Positions 38,247 through 51,483 of a DNA stretch of 64,000 bases are shown here, piece after piece. Made by a program: the position numbers and the translations under genes. The notes under the pieces were generated by a model. That model saw nothing but the letters and a program-made list of their open reading frames with translations. It was not told the DNA's origin and searched no databases. The stretch covers positions 782,602 to 846,601 of the forward strand of contig JXTB01000133.1 in assembly GCA_002914805.1 (NCBI GenBank), written 5' to 3'. Every line of letters starts with the position of its first letter. The stretch's first letter is position 1. Origin of the DNA: Parasponia andersonii (lineage: Eukaryota; Streptophyta; Magnoliopsida; Rosales; Cannabaceae).

Positions 38247-40459
38247 ATCACTAAAAAGGAGTTAGCTATCACGATGCGTACACGGATGCGCCATGATAAT
38301 ATGAAGGATATCACGATGTCTGTTAAGCTCCACAATTAACGGTGGGACAATCACAATGCCTGACAAATATCGTGGTTTAATAATATATAACGATGCCTTA
38401 TAGGGAACAACCACGGCGTTATATGCCAAGTGCTGTGGTTTAAAGATTTAACGACGTTTATAAGGTACCGTTACGTTTAAGATACACAATGCCTACAAGG
38501 CACCGTGTTATGGGCTATAAAAGACCTAAAATCCGATTTTTCCTATTCTACACTTCTAACAACCGCGGCCGGCACCCATTTTTCTCTCATTTTCACCATC
38601 TTTTCCGGCAAATTAAAGAATGTATATTTAAGTTTTTAAACCCATTTTAGTCACTAAAATTAGAGTATATTCATTGTTTTAACCATGATTTTAGTCTATT
38701 ATTTTATATATTTTTCATGTTTTAGGTTATATTTTTGAGAATTTGAATCTAAAACCCTAGTTTATCAAATGAGAAATATTTGGGCATGAATTGTAATCTT
38801 TACTCTTGTAAGTATTAGTTAGATTATTTATTTACTAGAAATCACATTTTTGGCTATGTTTTAGTATTTTAGTATAAATTAGTCCTAATTTTTTATGTTA
38901 TGATTTACTATTTTGTTGATTGTAGGTCTTGATATACCCAATGTTTTTTTTTTATTTATTTTAAGTGAAGTGTGAGTTCATTTAGTTGTAAAACATTTCA
39001 AATTGAAAGTATATTCTATTAAGTTCTACTAATTTCACGTTTATTCACTAGAAATCATAATTTGGGATTTTTTTTTCATCCTTAGTTTCAATTTCTAATT
39101 ACACCTTAGATTCATGAGTAAGATTTTAAACTTAACAAATTGTCATATCAACTAATTCCTATATAAAGTTAATTATTACATTATTAATAATATTTATCAT
39201 TAATTTTATGACTACGGAATATTGGATGTTGCTTATCATTTATCCTCTCAAAGATAATACATAGTTTGTAGATCCTCTCGGCTTAGCTTTCCGTGAGGAA
39301 ATTGGTTTAACAATGATCAAGTAAGTTCTCTAATAATTATTTTGTTATAGTTCGGTTTCTTATGGTATTTTTACTTATAGTTGCTATTGCTAATCTTTTA
39401 TGCTTGTGTTTGCGCATTTCCAATTCAAAGTGCATTCAACATATATAATGTAGAAAAAGGGAAGAAAGAAAAACTAAATGGTCCGGTTTATAAGTTAATA
39501 AAGGTACTAAACTTAAATTGATAATACTTGTTGGGTGGAAGATTAATTAAAATTACTTGTATTTACTTTATGCTTATGTATAGTGCCCAAAACAACTGAC
39601 AAGTATTGAGTACGGATTCTATATATGTAAATTTAGAAGAGAAGTCATTGAACAAGAAAATGTTAAATTATTTACTACAATGGTATGTAACCATATTTTT
39701 TATTAGTTCTATTCTAATTTATAGTTTGATTGATCACTTTCTAACAAATAAGGTATTTGAATTTGTAGTTTAATAGACAAAATTTCTATACAAAAGATGA
39801 TATCAATGGACTTCTTGAAGAGTTGGTCGAAGAACTAATACAATTTTTCATTTGAGGTTCTTAATCTTTGTTTATTTAAACTATATAGTCTTTGATGATC
39901 ATGTTAATTTGGCTTAGAAAACTAATGTATATATATATATATACTTAGTTTATAGACTATATGAATATGATTATGATCAAGTTATTATGTTAATTTAATA
40001 TTAGTATATAAATTTATATTTATACTCTATTTTATTTGAAATATTTGGTATATGTAATGAATTTAAATTATATTTATAAAATTACAGGGGATAATATAGA
40101 CAAATATATTACAAATACCCTCTGAAAATATGTACCGCGGTGCTTATAAGGTGTCGTGGAAGGTCTTTGGTATCTAGATACCATGGTGCCTTGCAGGCGC
40201 CTTGGTAGATCTTCTACGGTGCCTTATAAGCACCTTGGTAACTAAGGCCTATTACGGCACTTAGAACTAAGGCGCTCAAAGCGCCGTGGAAGATGCCTTT
40301 CACTACAGGTACCTTGGTAGATCTTCCACGGTGCTTTATAAATACTTTGGTAGCCAAGGCCTATTACGCCACCTAGAACCAAAGCGTTTTTGTGAGCGCC
40401 GTGAAAGACATTTCAAGGTACTTATAAAGTGCTTTAAAAATGCCTTTTTTATTGTACTG
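38247..40459. mobile_element. Candidate CACTA-like non-autonomous element with subterminal repeats
   Basis: Left end CACTAAAAAGGAG at 38247. The right end, reversed, reads CAGTACAATAAAAAAGGCA, near the CACTACAA.AAAAAAGGC form of plant CACTA ends. Subterminal blocks at 38265-38500 and 40130-40440 are full of ACGATGCC, CCACGGTGCCTTATAAG and complements; on the right a unit of about 113 bp repeats (40200 and 40312). No transposase is seen in the AT-rich middle, and no clear 3-bp duplication. Ends are approximate. Confidence 0.5.
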
Positions 40460-42186
40460 CACAGATTCGAATCTTGAGGAAAAGTGCAAGCTGGACATTA
40501 CGCATCCACAATCAATAAGAGCTAAAAACAAATTGTAGGAATGTCTCAAACTTTCAAAAGTACTATAAATCTGGCAGCCAATTAGTTAATTTGACAGTGC
40601 CTAGAACGTACTTCTGAGCAATGTTTAAATTCAAGATTTAGGAACCACATAGAGGGCCAGTTTGTGTCATGCGCAGTTATGCTGCAGCTATGACGAAAAA
40701 GCTCTAGGTATTTGACAAATTAAATTTGCAAAAATATTGTACTGTTATTAGAAGTATAACATTTAAATATTTTTTAAATTATTTATTGTGTATGTTGTAA
40801 ATTAAATGATATTATATATAAAAAGTTTGTACGATGATAGCATAACTTGTGAAAACAAACTTTATTGTATTTCTCAAACTTTATTGAATTTATAGGCAAA
40901 ATTTATCAAACACCTTTCTTTTTCGTATTTTTCTCAACCATACCACCTAGGTTTTGGAATAACAAAAGTAAATAAGTAAATAACTATGTAAGTGACAAGT
41001 TTTTAGTCGGTTAAAATTTTTGGTGACAAATTAATATATAATCACAATTGAATTTTTTAATTGTAACTTGAAATTTTTGAGGTAAGCAACTCAAAATACT
41101 TTTCTGCGTATAATAATAGCCGAATTAAATTATAACTTGAACAAGAAAAAGTTTTTATTTTTTATTTTTTGTAAGCCTAACTGCAAAATAATACTTTGAA
41201 ATATACCATTTTTATAGTATTAATCATATTTATTTACTTATACAAAATTATGACTTCATCTTTAAAATCTCTGCAAATGTCTACAATTTATATAATATTG
41301 ACCAAAAAGTTCATTACTAAATATGGAATCACGAGTTTTGATAATATTTTATTTGTGCTGACAAACAAAATTTATTAAAAATAACTTGAAACACAATAAA
41401 CACAATCACCAATTTTATGCACAAAAAATAGACATATGCATAGATTTTAAAAGCGGTGATAGAAGTTCAAGTAAGAAAACATTTATTTGATAAATGGTTG
41501 GTAAAACTCTTTCGATCAAATCAAATGATTTCTTTTTATCTATTTATCAATTAAGAAAAAAAAGAACATACTACATATACGGATGAAGAAAAAGGTGATC
41601 TCAGCTTTGACAAATTTCACTTATCTTTTTAAACAATCGATCGAAGCAAAAAAGAGGTCGTGAGGGATCAAGACGGAGCAAAGTCAACATTAATATTGCC
41701 AGAAGAACAAAATCACCAGGGGGTGGGCCTGCGAAAAATAATCGTCTAGACAGAAAGTAGTGGAGTCAAAAGCTCCGCAAATAGATTCCTATCACCATAG
41801 CAAAAGGAGGATCATGGTACAGTCAGTTACACTTTAAAATTCCTAGCATGCGAAACAGAATTTGTCTTCCTCAGATCGTGGAATTTAATTTTGTATTTAG
41901 TAATTTTATATACCATATGAACGATACGTAACGATATGGGACATGACTAAGCTTGTTACCTTGTAACTTCTATGCTCTTTCGTTCAATATATTCCAGAAT
42001 ATTATATGGAATGATTCCCCGTTATTATATCTGCTTAAAAATTTAAAAAAGGCCGCACGTAGTTATTTTAGGGCCTTAAAGTTGTAAATACCCCCACACA
42101 ATACAACACCAAAAAAATTAAGAAATATTATTCATTACTACTGGTAATACCACCTTCCAATGATATAAAGCGTAGGTCGCAGTTAC
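40460..42186. other. Intergenic, nothing recognised
   Basis: AT-rich, with no convincing coding, RNA or element signature. Confidence 0.4.
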
Positions 42187-42788
42187 NNNNNNNNNNNNNN
42201 NNNNNNNNNNNNNNNNNNNNNNNNNNNNNNNNNNNNNNNNNNNNNNNNNNNNNNNNNNNNNNNNNNNNNNNNNNNNNNNNNNNNNNNNNNNNNNNNNNNN
42301 NNNNNNNNNNNNNNNNNNNNNNNNNNNNNNNNNNNNNNNNNNNNNNNNNNNNNNNNNNNNNNNNNNNNNNNNNNNNNNNNNNNNNNNNNNNNNNNNNNNN
42401 NNNNNNNNNNNNNNNNNNNNNNNNNNNNNNNNNNNNNNNNNNNNNNNNNNNNNNNNNNNNNNNNNNNNNNNNNNNNNNNNNNNNNNNNNNNNNNNNNNNN
42501 NNNNNNNNNNNNNNNNNNNNNNNNNNNNNNNNNNNNNNNNNNNNNNNNNNNNNNNNNNNNNNNNNNNNNNNNNNNNNNNNNNNNNNNNNNNNNNNNNNNN
42601 NNNNNNNNNNNNNNNNNNNNNNNNNNNNNNNNNNNNNNNNNNNNNNNNNNNNNNNNNNNNNNNNNNNNNNNNNNNNNNNNNNNNNNNNNNNNNNNNNNNN
42701 NNNNNNNNNNNNNNNNNNNNNNNNNNNNNNNNNNNNNNNNNNNNNNNNNNNNNNNNNNNNNNNNNNNNNNNNNNNNNNNNNNNNNNNN
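42187..42788. other. Assembly gap (602 N)
   Basis: Run of N that hides the 5' part of the LTR ending at 43837. Confidence 1.
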
Positions 42789-43837
42789 ATAGGGCCGTTA
42801 TGCTGCCCGTTTTTCTATAAAACCCTATTATACATGTTTTATTGAAAAACCAGAGTACAGTAGTTTTTACACTTCAGTTCTGTATTGCACGTGTCATAGG
42901 ATCAAACATGAGCACCGTGTTAGCATCGTGGGTTTTACAGTGTGGCGCTGCGTGCCCCACCGTCGGTGAAAGTCCGTAAACTTGCGCAAGGTCTTGTTAC
43001 TTCTGATTACCTCCCCATTTGGCAGGTGTAGGCAATTCGGTTGCCCCTCCAGGTTTGGTAGGCGACACATGGGTGTCCCCTCCGGGTATGGGCTTAGGTG
43101 TCAGGCAGGCTGTTAGGTACACTTAGTGCCATCATCCTGGGTCTCCACAGATGAGAGGATGTGAGCTCATGGGTATGGGTTGATTTGTGTCATGTGCATA
43201 TGGAGTGATGGTTTTTATTACACTGTTATATATATATATTGGCTTCCGGTTTGGATTATATATATACGTGTGTGTATGTTTTGGACTTGAACTAACCATG
43301 CAGGAGATTCCCATCACTGAATTGTTTTTCCCCGAGGTAACTATTTTCCTACTGGGCATTGTATGCTCACCCCCCTACCTTCCTCCTCAGGTGGTGTCCA
43401 GTGCGATCTTGGTGATCAAGAAGAGTAAGAGGCCATCGGGATTGCAGTTCGCCTCTTGGTAATGCTAGAAGTGTGTTATCATAGTCTTTAGACTATTTGA
43501 ATTTTTGTGTTAGCATTGAACCAAGATTACTGCTTTCTACTTTGTCTGTAAACTTATGCATGCCATTCTGGTATTGGACATCTGTGGTGAATGATGATGA
43601 TGATGCGGAGTTTGGTTTCTTTTTAATTAATATCATGTTTTTAAGTAATTGTTCAATTTATGTTTGGTGGTGTATACGAACTGTGGGAGTGGTTCACGGG
43701 ATAGAATTCCGAATATTTTATTTAAATGGACTGTTTTATAAAAACTAGAACTTTTGACACTTTTCAAATAAATTAAGGAATTTCCTACCTTTGTGGAATT
43801 CCCCTTCTGCCACTAGCCCGGGTTTTGGGTCGTGACA
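42789..43837 (+). repeat. Gypsy LTR, plus orientation, 5' part in gap
   Basis: Shares GGTTTGGTAGGCGACACA, CTACTGGGCATTGTATGCTC and CAGGTGGTGTCCAGTGCGAT with the other copies and ends GGGTTTTGGGTCGTGACA at 43837. Open frames on both strands here are LTR sequence, not genes. Confidence 0.8.
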
Positions 43838-44625
43838 ACATATACTTTGATGTTATTGTAATATATCACCACTAGTGAAAAAGAGCTAGCTTAGTAGTGT
43901 TTTCACGGACAGTATTTTTTGTGTCGAGAGAAAGATGATGGTAATTTTACTTCACCAACTATCTAGCACCAAAACATTTTCTACCCAAATTTTGGGAAAA
44001 AAAAAATTAAAGAGAAATGTTCCTGTACTTTTTAATATTTGGAGTACTAAATGTAATTATTATGTGAGGTATATATATATCAGGATTTTAGCTATTTTAA
44101 GTTTTGACTAGTATTTGGAAAAGGATGGTTAAGTGCGAATATCTTTTTTTCGCCATGATTTTAACTAACCTCGTGTTAAAGATACAATGTACCTAGCTAG
44201 ACTGAGAGAGAGATGATCACTGTAATTACTAGCGACATTAAGCCTCGCTTCGTGCTTTCTACATTTAGAGAGTTGTACTTTCGCCGCTATAGTCATTAGT
44301 GAGTCGAAACAAAAATATTGTTTTTAATATTACATTTTCATAACTTTTTTTTAAAGGCATTTTTTTCGTGAATGATATAACTTTTTATGTGATTATTAAT
44401 AATAAAGTGTGAGAATTATTTATCTTTTTTAACTATTCAAATCATTATCACCGTTAAATCACTATAGCTACTAAATGATAATTGCTAAAAAAGATTAATT
44501 ATAAAGTTAAAAAAATACCTACTAGGACTCATATATATATATATATACGAGACACACTATTATTTCTAATTAGTTTTTCAGGGTAGCCTTACTCAATACA
44601 CATTTGTTTATTTATAATCTGATTT
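43838..44625 (+). promoter_or_regulatory. Upstream region of the peptide gene at 44776
   Basis: No gene within it. AT-rich, with a TTGACT W-box core at 44103-44108 and a (TA)n tract at 44531-44547. Regulatory role is inferred from position only. Confidence 0.3.
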
Positions 44626-44626
44626 C

Positions 44627-44633
44627 TATAAAA
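44627..44633 (+). promoter_or_regulatory. TATA box of the peptide gene at 44776
   Basis: CTATAAAAGGGG, a strong plant TATA element, 143-149 bp before the ATG. Transcription would start near 44660, giving a leader of about 115 nt that contains a (TA)n/(CA)n tract. Confidence 0.6.
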
Positions 44634-44775
44634 GGGGACCCTCCTGCATTTGTTTCTCCGAGTTTCCAAATCAAAATTAAGGTCTAAGAACTCTACCTCC
44701 TTTTGCAGAGTATATATATATATATATATACACGCACACACACACAGGCGTTATTTTTAATTTCCATAACAAAAC

Positions 44776-45039
44776 ATGGAAATTAAAAACAGAAATGTGT
44801 ACCAAACTTGCAAAATGACGGTGATTATCCTGCTGATTCTCTCATTGAAACCTCTCAGAGCTTATAGGCCTCTAGAAGGAGAGAGTAAACCAGGTCCAGT
44901 AGATAGTGGTGGGAGTACTGGTACAAAAGTCCCATTTCAAAGGGGTCCGGTCCCACCGTCCATGCCTTCTACTTGCACTTACATAGGCTATCCCGTTGAA
45001 CCTGGCCATGAAGGACGCCATTGTGAGATTCATGGCTGA
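44776..45039 (+). CDS. CTNIP/SCREW-like secreted peptide precursor, divergent (CTYIG form)
   Basis: 87 residues, single exon. A hydrophobic signal peptide (about residues 14-29, TVIILLILSLKPLRA) probably ends before YRPLEGE. Met14 is a possible alternative start that would leave a more usual signal peptide. The RPLEGE motif right after the cleavage site also occurs in the peptide at 59497. The C-terminus is FQRGPVPPSMPSTCTYIG (residues 55-71), then 15 residues between Cys67 and Cys83 and a tail EIHG. CTYIG replaces CTNIP. It is known that CTNIP/SCREW peptides are secreted phytocytokines bound by the LRR kinase HSL3/NUT; membership of this copy is inferred from the shared RPLEGE, the RG..P..P..CT start and the final Cys. 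A polyadenylation-type AATAAA is at 45201. The duplicated flank begins 575 bp downstream. It could instead be a separate peptide family. Confidence 0.7.
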   Translation: MEIKNRNVYQTCKMTVIILLILSLKPLRAYRPLEGESKPGPVDSGGSTGTKVPFQRGPVPPSMPSTCTYIGYPVEPGHEGRHCEIHG

Positions 45040-45613
45040 ACTTTTATATATATGATCTGTACGTCTGGTCTGGTGCCACTCGCAGCCTACTCTGCATTAT
45101 ATCTGTGTATTAATCCTAAATAATATGGTTTTTCCTGTTGTGTTGTGATTACGTATGTATATATTTATGGTTATATGTCTGCTAAATAAGGAACAATCAT
45201 AATAAAGATTATTGGACAGGGAAGAAGCCAATGATCAGCCAGTCTTGATGGAGATCAGTAGTACTACGTACCATGTTGGGGCTTAGCTAGTTTCTCCCTA
45301 ATTCGTTCCTAATTTATTTTTCCTTCAATAAAGTCCATATATCTATAGGTGCTTCCCTGGTGGCCATATATCTATATATGTTGAATATTATTGTGAGTTT
45401 CATGGGTGAACTTGCTTTCATATTCTTTATATATGGTGCAATTCGGCATGCAACTAGCTGATCTGCTAAGTGTCCTGACCTTTGTTACATTAGTGTTATT
45501 AGTATGTATATTGGATATGTGCATATGATCAAGCACTAGCAATAAGGAATAATTTATGCCTATGCGCGCAGTGTGTTAATTATTATATAATCCATGCAGT
45601 GTGTGTATAGAAA
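45040..45613 (+). other. 3' flank of the peptide gene at 44776
   Basis: Contains AATAAA at 45201-45206 and again near 45329, plausible polyadenylation signals. No other gene. Confidence 0.4.
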
Positions 45614-45662
45614 AAGTAATTAATGAACGTTAGAGCCGCTATATATAGTCATGAATTCAATA

Positions 45663-45708
<46 letters not shown>

Positions 45709-47147
45709 TGAATTTATGTACCGTGCGTAAACAAGTACTTTTCCTCTCTCTCTGCATAATATTCCACTTGTTTTCTTCCATCTTAATTTTAGTAATATTA
45801 TTTCTCCATCCTCGCTCCTCGTATAATAGATTAAAAAAAAAAAAATTGTTTCCATTTCTTATGAAAAGAAGACTTCAGCCAAATTAATGCACATAATGTT
45901 GCACTATAGTAATTAATTTAAGTCCTCGCTATGTGTGCGCGCATTTATCAAGGGTCAAACTAGTTCTGGTCGTATTAATTACATTTATGACTTTAATATC
46001 ATTCGTATGTATTAAAAAATAAAATTAGCTTGATCAAGAGTTTTGGGCTACATTTTAGCACATTTTTGTATAGAATATTATACCGTAAAAAGAGATCGTG
46101 AATGACGCCCTACTTAAGTGATTACTTCCCGGTTTCTCATATATACAAATATATATATGTAAGTCACGATACAACTAATTCTTTTAGTCATAAATTTTAC
46201 CTTAACTAAAAATAAAATATTTTTGTAATGTCTCATACGAGTCTTACTTAATGTGTAGTTATAAGTAACACACATAGACACATTATACAGTGAGTATTTG
46301 TTGAGCATACACACATGTGCCTCGTAACATTAGTTATTTTTGTTTTCCATTTTGGGACGTTAATTTGTTTTTCCTTGTATATACTTCGGCATGAAACGCT
46401 TATCTAGGATATCATGCTTTCTACTTGTTGTAATAATACTGGACTGGTGGACTCATATGTCCCCTCTTTGTGTTTCCTTCTTTGTCCCTCTACTGGGAAT
46501 TTAACATTTCATTTATATAAATGATGAGTTAACTGGTATTTATAATGAACACGTGACTACCGAATTTTTTTTTTCCCCCCTTTAGAAACAAATTAACTAG
46601 AAAACTTTACTCATGTTTAAACGATTGAACCATCCGACGTTGATTACACCCAAAATCTGCAACACACACATACCCACGAAACAAAAACTTCTTTGAGAAT
46701 GATACATCCACAAAAAAATTCTTCACAAATACTACACCCACAACCTCATGAGCCGCCATAACAATCTCTATGGTACTTGCACAGAAGCTAGAATATGCAC
46801 TTTCCAGCCTTATACATGATTATGATCGTCAGTATTATTATTATTAATTTTTGGGTGCTTATCCTTTCTCTTTTAGGCCACCACAGTCATATATATGATT
46901 TATTTTAGTTGTTAGTTAAAAAATATCTTTCTTGGAAAGATGGTAGCCTTTTACAACTTTATTTGGCTACTCTAGGTAGTAAATATATATATCGGACTTT
47001 AGCATGCCAAGATCCATTACAGTGACACGACTTCCTTTTTGGTACGAACGACCGTAGAAAATTAACGTTAATCATGACCCACTATTTCAGAATAAAGCGG
47101 CAATTAATGGTTTTAAGCGTGGTTATTTGTCAAACGACATGATTACA
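45614..47147 (+). repeat. Duplicated flank, copy B (downstream of the peptide gene)
   Basis: Counterpart of 10507-11829 and, for its last 300 bp, of 1402-1667. It is the only copy with the peptide gene still next to it. It contains a (TA)n tract at 45666-45704 not present in copy A. Small open frames here are not conserved in copy A. Confidence 0.85.
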
Positions 47148-47610
47148 TAGAGAATATTGATTAATTAGTTTCGTTTGGACGCGTGTCTACTTCTCAATTG
47201 TTAATCAGTTCAAAGTTTTATTTTCAGTCAAATCACGAAGCTACATTATATTTTATTTTGAAACATAGTTAGTTACAATTTGAGCAATCAAAATATATCC
47301 TGCTCTTTAGATAATATTAGCAATATATTGATCTATTATATATAGTAACCTCGATCGTAATATCAAGACGCCGCCTTCTATTTAAGTATTGAGAGATATC
47401 ATAACGTAAAAGACATAATGCACGTTATATTACAGTACAATTAATTGGCCATTGTACATGTAATACACACGCTTTTTGTAGTTTTCATTAGTAATTAGGA
47501 GATTTATGAACAAGATTTGTGCAGGGTTTTTTTTTTTTTAATGTGTGTTTATATAAGATCATATTTAGAACTACGAAAAGGTCGGTCGGAAAATTTTCAC
47601 TTAAGTTGAG

Positions 47611-47656
<46 letters not shown>

Positions 47657-48377
47657 ACTTGTACACATCATATCTCAGTTTTGCTAGTTTATGAGTTATA
47701 ATAAACTCCTTACTAATNAGGAACTTTTTGAGTGGTTTGAGCAAATTAATTGCTTTAGTGATCATTTAATTATATATTTTAATTAAAGTATGCATGCCCA
47801 TTTGTGGCGAGATGAAAAGCATGGAATTGAGTGGTTCTTTCACTTCTTGTGAAACTCTTTTGCAATAATTGAACATATAAAAACAACTGATAACAAAATA
47901 AATCTGTCTAATTTCCACATACGTGCAATATGAACTCATGCAGCAAATCTAGTCAGTGGAATGGCCTGGATAAGATTTTGGACCTCCTAGCGATCATGCA
48001 TATACGACAAAGACTTGGTAAATGAAACTTTCGCAATTTATATTTGTAGACCGCCATAAAATAAAGTCTAAGACTTGTTACTTGATCCAGAGATTAAAAA
48101 AAAAAAAAAAGACTTGTTACTTGACCAAGAAAAGGAAAGATTCCTATTCCGTAAATATTTAAATCTACCCAGGAATTATGGAATTATTCTATGGAATATA
48201 TGTTGCATTATAGTCTATATGACGAGACTAGAAAGTAAATAACTATTTATCAATGTTAACTACGAATCTTCAACAAGGCCGCAGATAATCGTCAATTTCT
48301 TAACGTCCCTTTCATTATAAATATTGGAATAAATAAATTCCTCAGTGCATGGTTTCAATACTTAAGCTTGTGGTTTT
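47148..48377. other. Intergenic with (TA)n tract
   Basis: (TA)n at 47615-47654 and a single N at 47718. No gene recognised. Confidence 0.4.
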
Positions 48378-50607
48378 TGTGCAATCCCTTAAAAATTATA
48401 AGGGCAAATTGGTCTTTTGACCCTATATAAAAAAAATTAAATTATTGGATGAATTTGGACGGAATTGGGTCTAGGTCCATTTGGGCGAAAATATAAAAAA
48501 AGTTTGAAATTTTGGGTCAAATTGTAATTAGTCAATGGTGTTTTTGAGAAGATTTTCAGAAAATTGGGTTTAAGTACAAATAAGCAAAATAATGCTCAAT
48601 TAACCAAAAATTGACACGTGGCACTACAGTTCGAAAATTACCCATAAATTCTTGCATTTTCTCTTTCCTTTTCGATTTAGTCCCTGAAGCAAAAACCCAA
48701 AACCCGAAATCTGGCGAAGCTTCGTTGAGCTACCTCCAGCCTCCGTTGCCTTGCGCCATTGACCAGCATCAACGTCTCCCTATCGGACGAAGTTTCCGCC
48801 GCTAGAACCAGCTGCATCGGACCCCGTGATCGCCAAAAAATGGCAAAAGACACCGCGGATTCGTTTGTTCACCGAAGCCAATTTCATGCACCGTTCGCCG
48901 CCAAACTGGTCACTGTGGACTCATCTTCTCATGGGCAAACTGGGGTAGGTACCTCGTGTCTCAATTTTGCTCTGTTTGATTTTAATTTCGTTGGACAATT
49001 TTATGCCTAAATAGTTACGGAATTGACTTTCTGATTGGACCTTTAAATTTTAAAACCAATATTATTATTGGAATCTACGTTGAAAATAGTGAAAAATGAG
49101 ATATACATTAACTATGTTCTAAAACAGGCCCGAAAAACAAAATCGAACGACTTAGATTTGTCTTGATTTGCGTGCTGTAGGGCCCGCATCCAAATTTGAT
49201 AAATTATATATCTAGCCTAGAGATTTTTAGATGCTCTGAATTCAGTGGTGAAGTCCGTTTCATAATTTAAAACTCTGTTTGAAAATCAAGTTTTCAAACC
49301 AAGGAATCAAAGATTCTAAAACGACATCTGCTCTTCCAAACGACAGCCAAATGATGCCAAACTTTCTCCATAGCCTTGTAATGCTAGATGGACGCTCGAT
49401 TGAGATAGAAATTCAATTATTTGATCTTCAAATTAGTTTAATTTTGATTTTCACATATTTTTGATAAATATGGAATTTCGTGAAATGATTTATAAAAATT
49501 ATGTTTATATCTGTTTTGACCTTATTTGAGATATAAACTGTTTAGGAGACATGCCACCTTAATTGGCATGTCATATATATATTGTTTGAAACTATTTTCT
49601 GCAAGAAGTTGGATTTTCGGGTTTTGATCAAATATGGCTGTTATAATGCCAAAATTATTAGAAAATCCAATACGATTTGAGGACTAAATATTGTTTGATT
49701 AAAGAACACTGCATGGATTATTTTGAGATTTTGTGGAAATGGTGTATATTCTTATTCCGTTATTCATATATCATTTGCATACATTCACATATTTACGATC
49801 CCCTATATTGAGTGATTGAACTTACGATGTCCCACATCTGGTGATTGGACTTACGATGTCTCATATCGGGTGATCGGACTTACAGCGCCTCTTTAGGTAG
49901 CTTGGACTTACGAGTGATCTACTAGGACATCATGATTACATATATGGTTATATGTTGGCTTGAATAGATATGTAATAGTTTTTATGGATGTTTTAAAATA
50001 ATTTGGAATGTTTGAACTATTGGATATGATTTTCACTTGGGTTTTGTGAACTGTTTAAATGGAATACTAACCATACATGACCTTTAACATGAGTATATTT
50101 CTTATATATATAAAAATTTGTAATCGATTCTCTACTGGGCATTAGTTCACCCCCTTTTTTCCCTTCAGGTGGCACTTAGTGTGATTTAGACTATAAGAAC
50201 TAGATCGAGATATTTGTAGAATAACTAGTTTATTTATATTTTGATAAATTCCTATGAGACTTATGAAATATTTAGATTTGAGTAGGAATTTAGAATTTTA
50301 TTAAACTTGATATACTAGAGTATGAGATTTGGATACGGTTTGTATTACTTATGTCTGTATTTGAGTGTGAGATGATTTGTGATACATGACTATTAAACAA
50401 TTGTTTTAATTACGGTCTATATTCAATAAGTGACGCATAATTGTGGGGTTTTATTTTCAAATAAAAATTTTGTAAAGACCAGTTTTGAAAGGTTAGAGTC
50501 TCCGGGGCAAATTTTTGAATTAATTGAGTCAATTTAAAAAAAAAATCCAGTATTTCTATTTTATGAAATACTCATTCTGTCACTGACTCCGACATTGGAT
50601 TATGACA
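48378..50607 (+). repeat. Solo LTR (Gypsy), plus orientation
   Basis: Starts TGTGCAATCCCTTAAAAATT and ends GGATTATGACA; 2230 bp. Flanked by GTTTT (48373-48377) and GTTTC (50608-50612), a 5-bp duplication with one mismatch. Same family as 28641-30475. Around 49800-49870 the motif GATTGGACTTACGATGTC is locally repeated. Open frames inside are LTR sequence. Confidence 0.85.
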
Positions 50608-51483
50608 GTTTCTTTCTTTCCTTTTTTTTCCCCCTCTTTTTAATGCACATAACCGCAGCCACTGAATTCTTATGAATACGTGTATAGGTTAATATTTCTG
50701 AATTAGCTAGCCACCGATCGAAAAGATACTATATTTCCAGTTTGAGGAAGTATACCATATGATAAAATTAAAATTGCTCCAACAAACTTTACAAGTTGGT
50801 CCGTATAAGATAAAAAAGAAAGTTTTAAATTAAATTAAGACTTGCTAAGCCATACAAATGAAATTTAAATTAAATTTAAATGGACTAAACTCGAAGGCCG
50901 CGCGCGGGCCCCAAAGTTAGATACACTAATGATCAAGCTAGGGTATCTTATATATATGTGTTGATGAAAGTTGATAAAGATATATATGATATCCATTTCT
51001 GCATTGCATGCCTCTATGCTAGGTAAGACTTCAAAACCAATTAGTGGATATACGCTTTAAAACATCTTTTTGGATTCCCTTTTATTCAATCGTCCATTTG
51101 CAGAGTACTTTCCTCGAGATATCAAATAATTTGACTATCACTACAAAAGTGCCGGAAGTGGCGTCCGATAATGCCATGCACACAATTAATTAAAACATAT
51201 TTTTGATGTACTGTGTTCAATTTGGAAATTTTATTTAGTAATTTTTAGTCGCATTATAATTCGGTAGGTTTTGTACTCTCTTCGAATGGATGCTTTACGT
51301 ATAAGTCCAAGGCGCGTTTGTCTCTCTAACACAAAGTGGATAAACAATCTGTTAGTTATTTATATAATTTTAATGAAACAAGACAAATTAGGGAAACGAA
51401 TCCTTGAAAATACTTTTTAGTTTTTTTTTTTTTAAACTTACTTTTTAGAGATTTGTTTAAAAAATGAGAATTTTTTAAAAAAT
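50608..51483. other. Intergenic
   Basis: No gene recognised. CACTACAAAAGTGCCGGAAG at 51139 resembles one end of a CACTA element, but no partner end was found. Confidence 0.4.

Noticed and set aside
43132..43748. Several 75-91 codon frames on both strands
   Set aside because: They are LTR sequence shared with other copies, where the frames are not kept.
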